A stretch of 6,979 nt of DNA. It comes from Pseudomonadota bacterium. GTDB taxonomy: Bacteria > Pseudomonadota > Alphaproteobacteria > Caulobacterales > Aquidulcibacteraceae. Made by a program: the position numbers and the translations under genes. Location of the stretch: the NCBI GenBank assembly GCA_023410295.1, contig JAEYPY010000091.1, positions 1 through 6,979 on the forward strand. Direction: 5' to 3'. Below, one piece after another: positions 4,991 through 6,979 of this stretch. The first letter of the stretch is position 1; every line of letters starts with the position of its first letter. The notes below the pieces were generated by a model. The model was not told where the DNA came from and made no database searches. It worked only from the letters and a program-made list of their open reading frames with translations.

Positions 4991-5512
4991 TCAGGAAGTT
5001 CCTCTCACCCAGCGCACGGCCGGATCGTTGAAATCAACGACATCGGCCAGTTCAAAAACATCGCGATAGCCGTAGCCGTAGAGGTTGATGAACGTTTGAA
5101 TGTTGAGCGCGAGCTCCATGCGCTTGAGGATTACGGGCTCGGCGTTGTTGGAGAAGTTGTTGTTGCAATAAATGAGAATGCGCACGTTCGGATCGCGCAG
5201 CGCCGCGGCGAGGCTCTGGTCGGTGAAATCCGTGAATGGCAGATTGATCGCGCCGGCGATGTGGCCCTGCGCATAAGCATCGGCGGAGCGCGCATCGAGG
5301 ATGATGGTGTTGGGCTCGCGCGCCATGCGCTGGAAATCCGCAAGATCGACGAGCCGTTCGGCGCGATAGGCTTCGACCTCGCGCGTCAGATTGTTGAAGC
5401 CGCGATAGTCGATCTGCGCCGCTGAAGACGGCGTCCCTTTCTGCTGAGCGATGGCGAGCGGAATGGCGGTGAGCGTGAGCGCGGCGAAGCCGGCGATGAT
5501 AAACGCGCGCAT
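4991..5512 (-). CDS. Secreted rhodanese-domain protein with CNNNF active-site loop
   Basis: This encodes 173 residues from the ATG at 5510-5512, which has GGAGG 7 nt upstream; an in-frame ATG 21 nt earlier lacks that fit. Residues 1-22 form a Sec signal peptide ending AIA, so the protein is periplasmic. A single rhodanese domain spans about 52-158: LVDLADFQRM, then ILDARSADAYAQGHIAGAINLPF (the CH2-type motif around residues 71-93), then ILIYCNNNFSNN with the presumed catalytic Cys116, and FINLYGYGYRDVFEL at the end. Rhodaneses carry sulfane sulfur as a persulfide on this cysteine. The loop here (C-N-N-N-F-S-N) lacks the arginine found in the canonical CRxGxR thiosulfate loop. I recognise YCNNNF as a recurring subgroup of exported rhodaneses, so this is likely functional divergence rather than decay. 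It lies between a small membrane protein gene (42 nt upstream) and the DUF3828-like lipoprotein gene (67 nt downstream). Confidence 0.92.
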   Translation of the reverse strand: MRAFIIAGFAALTLTAIPLAIAQQKGTPSSAAQIDYRGFNNLTREVEAYRAERLVDLADFQRMAREPNTIILDARSADAYAQGHIAGAINLPFTDFTDQSLAAALRDPNVRILIYCNNNFSNNAEPVILKRMELALNIQTFINLYGYGYRDVFELADVVDFNDPAVRWVRGTS

Positions 5513-5554
5513 GGGGTATCCTCCCACGCACAAGCAAGCGCGCCGGCTGCGGCG

Positions 5555-5827
5555 TTATTGCGGCGAATTGTTCGCAGCGTTGAGGAGCATGGGCAGGCCG
5601 ACGGCGTACATGCCCCCGATCAGGAGCCCGACAGGCATGCCCATCAGAGCGCCCACGTAACCATTGCCCAGCCGCTCGCCCCAATCGAGGCCGCGGCCCC
5701 AAAGGCGCACGAAAAAACCGAGTGCCCCGCCGATGAGGCCGCCAGCGCCGCCGTGGTTCCAGCCGACGATGCAGAGCGCGATCATGCCGGCGAAGGCGGC
5801 AAAGGTGAGCACCAGTCTCAGCCCCAC
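5555..5827 (-). CDS. Small glycine-rich membrane protein
   Basis: This encodes 90 residues. The start is a GTG at 5825-5827, with GGAG about 10 nt upstream; the next in-frame Met (residue 15) would remove most of the first helix. One hydrophobic helix spans about residues 4-22. A second, glycine-rich stretch (GGAGGLIGGALGFFV, 26-40) has GxxxG spacing of the kind that packs helices tightly. A charged segment RLWGRGLDWGERLG (41-54) follows, then a third hydrophobic stretch (57-82). No enzymatic motif or cysteine pair is seen and I do not recognise the family. The gene lies 42 nt upstream of the secreted rhodanese gene on the same strand, so co-expression is likely. It could be an inner-membrane partner or assembly factor, but nothing in the sequence proves this. 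Confidence 0.75.
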   Translation of the reverse strand: MGLRLVLTFAAFAGMIALCIVGWNHGGAGGLIGGALGFFVRLWGRGLDWGERLGNGYVGALMGMPVGLLIGGMYAVGLPMLLNAANNSPQ

Positions 5828-5944
5828 AGGTCTTTCACTCCGTCCCCCTCGCGCGGACCGCGAGTCAGCGCGCTCTCATGGCAGGCCGAGCGGCCTTGCT
5901 GCAAGCGTCGGCGGCGCCAATGGCGATTTAGGGGCGCGATTTTC
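5828..5944. other. Intergenic region downstream of mtgA with two short stem-loops
   Basis: These 117 nt separate mtgA from the small membrane protein gene. Two inverted repeats stand out: GCAGGCC/GGCCTTGC with a GAGC loop and one bulged base (5881-5899), and a perfect 6-bp CTCGCG/CGCGAG with a 5-nt loop (5848-5864). Neither is followed by a T-run on the minus strand, so neither is a clear intrinsic terminator. A GAGTC (5862-5866), a potential CcrM methylation site if this is an alphaproteobacterium, overlaps the second repeat. I assign no promoter. Confidence 0.4.
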
Positions 5945-6979
5945 TTAACTCGGCCGGTCCAGCAGGAGCACGCACGAGGCCATGTGCTCGTTGCGGACGA
6001 CGCGGGCGCGCTGAACGATAGAGGCGGCCCGGCGGCGCACGTAGGGGCCCGGATTATCGGCGCGCCAGCGGTTGGGGCTCGGCAACACGGCGGCGAGACG
6101 CGCGGCTTGCAGCGGCGTCAAGTCCGCGGCGGAAACACCGAAGCGCGCGCGCGCGGCGGCCTCGATGCCGAAATTGCCATCGCCCCATTCGGCGACGTTG
6201 AGATAATGCTCCATGATGCGCCGCTTCGGCCACATGAACTCGATCAGCGCCGTGAAATAGGTCTCAAAGCCTTTGCGCACCCAGGAGCGCTCCGGCCAGA
6301 GGAAGAGGTTCTTCGCCGTCTGCTGGCTGACGGTGGAGCCCCCGCGCATGCGCCCGCCCCGCGCGTTCGATTCAAGCGCGTCCTGAATCGCTTCGACATC
6401 GAAGCCGTCGTGCGTGCAGAAGTTCGCATCCTCGGCGGCGATAACCGAACGCACGATGTGCGGCGACATGCGGTTGAGCGGCACCGGATGGTGGCGGATG
6501 GTCTGACCTTCCGCGGCGCGCTGCATCATCAGCATCGTCGATGGCGCGTCGATGAAGAGATAAACGCCCGCCCACGTCACCGGCATCAGTACGAAGGCGA
6601 TGAAGATGACGCTGAGCGTGGTGATGACGAGACCGTAGCGCTTGCGGCGCTTGATGCGGCCAAGATCGAGATCGAGATTGATGCGGGCGTCGCGCGCGCG
6701 GCGGCGATCGTCGCGCGTGACGCGACGCGGCATCGGGATGTCGGGCTCGCCGAAATCGGCGAAGGTGGAATCGGTCGGCCTGTTCTCGTCCACGCTCGTC
6801 TGCCTTGCCGCGCGTTCGGGCGTGCGCGGCGGAGGCTCATACAAGGGCTCTTCGGCGACGGGCGCGCTTTCTTGCGGCGGCGCGGTGACAATACGTGGCG
6901 GCGGCGCCGGTTCCGGCGGCGGCTCCGGCGCAGGCGGCTGATAAGGGTCGGGCGGCGGCTCGTTCGGCGGGGGCTCAGG
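5945..6979 (-). CDS. mtgA: Monofunctional peptidoglycan transglycosylase with proline-rich N-terminal extension (5' end outside the window)
   Basis: MtgA polymerises lipid II into glycan strands at the outer face of the inner membrane. The visible 344 residues contain one transmembrane helix (about 115-144) and then the GT51 domain. Its motifs are AAEDANFCTHDGFD, with the catalytic Glu codon at 6431-6433; GGSTVSQQTAKNLFLW; RSWVRKGFE; and KRRIMEHYLNVAEWGDGNFGIEAAA. The WPERSWVRKG and YLNVAEWGDG wording is MtgA-like rather than bifunctional PBP1-like, and no transpeptidase domain follows. E. coli MtgA is about 242 residues with almost nothing before its helix. Here at least 115 cytoplasmic residues precede it: repeated EPPP units (6824-6979), then an acidic stretch and a strongly basic juxtamembrane segment. 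The frame is open to the window edge. A TTG at 6842-6844 is not a credible start because the same proline-rich pattern continues upstream of it. Confidence 0.95.
   Translation of the reverse strand, partial: PEPPPNEPPPDPYQPPAPEPPPEPAPPPRIVTAPPQESAPVAEEPLYEPPPRTPERAARQTSVDENRPTDSTFADFGEPDIPMPRRVTRDDRRRARDARINLDLDLGRIKRRKRYGLVITTLSVIFIAFVLMPVTWAGVYLFIDAPSTMLMMQRAAEGQTIRHHPVPLNRMSPHIVRSVIAAEDANFCTHDGFDVEAIQDALESNARGGRMRGGSTVSQQTAKNLFLWPERSWVRKGFETYFTALIEFMWPKRRIMEHYLNVAEWGDGNFGIEAAARARFGVSAADLTPLQAARLAAVLPSPNRWRADNPGPYVRRRAASIVQRARVVRNEHMASCVLLLDRPS

Noticed and set aside
5052..5702. 216-codon minus-strand frame overlapping the rhodanese and small membrane protein genes
   Set aside because: It is an Arg/Ala/His-rich frame-shifted shadow of two genes that have signal peptides, motifs and ribosome binding sites.
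5881..5899. GGCC-GAGC-GGCC stem-loop as a Rho-independent terminator of mtgA
   Set aside because: No T-run follows on the minus strand and the stem has a bulge, so I list it only as an intergenic inverted repeat.
6642..6941. Plus-strand frame giving a Gly/Ser-rich tail (GGGAGSGGGSGAGG) opposite the mtgA extension
   Set aside because: This is simply the complement of the repeated CCG/GAG codons of the proline-rich MtgA extension; there is no ribosome binding site.
6824..6979. GC-rich triplet repeats as a CRISPR or tandem DNA repeat
   Set aside because: The repetition follows the codon frame (Pro and Glu codons) and has no constant unit or spacers; it is protein low complexity.

Overview
The window is GC-rich, densely coded DNA with short intergenic gaps. 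Its protein repertoire (IF-3 with a DGPRVNEEIR-type N-terminus, MtgA, a periplasmic rhodanese with a YCNNNF loop, several signal peptides and lipoproteins) suggests an alphaproteobacterium, perhaps of the Caulobacterales/Hyphomonadales type. That placement is an inference from protein style; there is no rRNA or other phylogenetic marker here. I see no mobile element, CRISPR array, tRNA, rRNA or obvious sign of horizontal transfer. It reads as ordinary core/envelope chromosome, not a new defence or mobile system.

Layout. At 1-113 (+) is the membrane-anchored tail of an unidentified protein. Its stop codon abuts the stop of a convergent small lipoprotein gene (114-548, -). Upstream of that, still on the minus strand, lie infC (602-1150), a GT9 heptosyltransferase-like gene (1248-2267) and a GT4 glycosyltransferase gene (2287-3570). 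The two transferases are 19 nt apart and probably co-transcribed. infC has a candidate promoter of its own, whose -35 overlaps the GT9 stop codon. A 187-nt divergent intergenic region (3571-3757) separates the GT4 gene from a secreted TPR protein (3758-4429, +). The TPR gene converges, with 2 nt between stops, on a second minus-strand block. In transcription order that block is a proline-rich MtgA-type transglycosylase (5945 to beyond the right edge), a small glycine-rich membrane protein (5555-5827), a secreted rhodanese (4991-5512) and a DUF3828-like lipoprotein (4432-4923).

How they fit together. Apart from infC, every recognisable gene points to the envelope: peptidoglycan polymerisation (mtgA), surface polysaccharide or LPS sugar transfer (GT4, GT9), and exported proteins (two lipoproteins, a TPR protein, a rhodanese). 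The points most worth a second look are: the AUA start codon inferred for infC, which fits IF-3 autoregulation; the divergent active-site motifs of the GT9 protein; a compact set of overlapping stem-loops that includes the ribosome binding site of the DUF3828 gene; and the long proline/glutamate-rich cytoplasmic extension of MtgA. I found no convincing Rho-independent terminator with a U-tract anywhere in the window.
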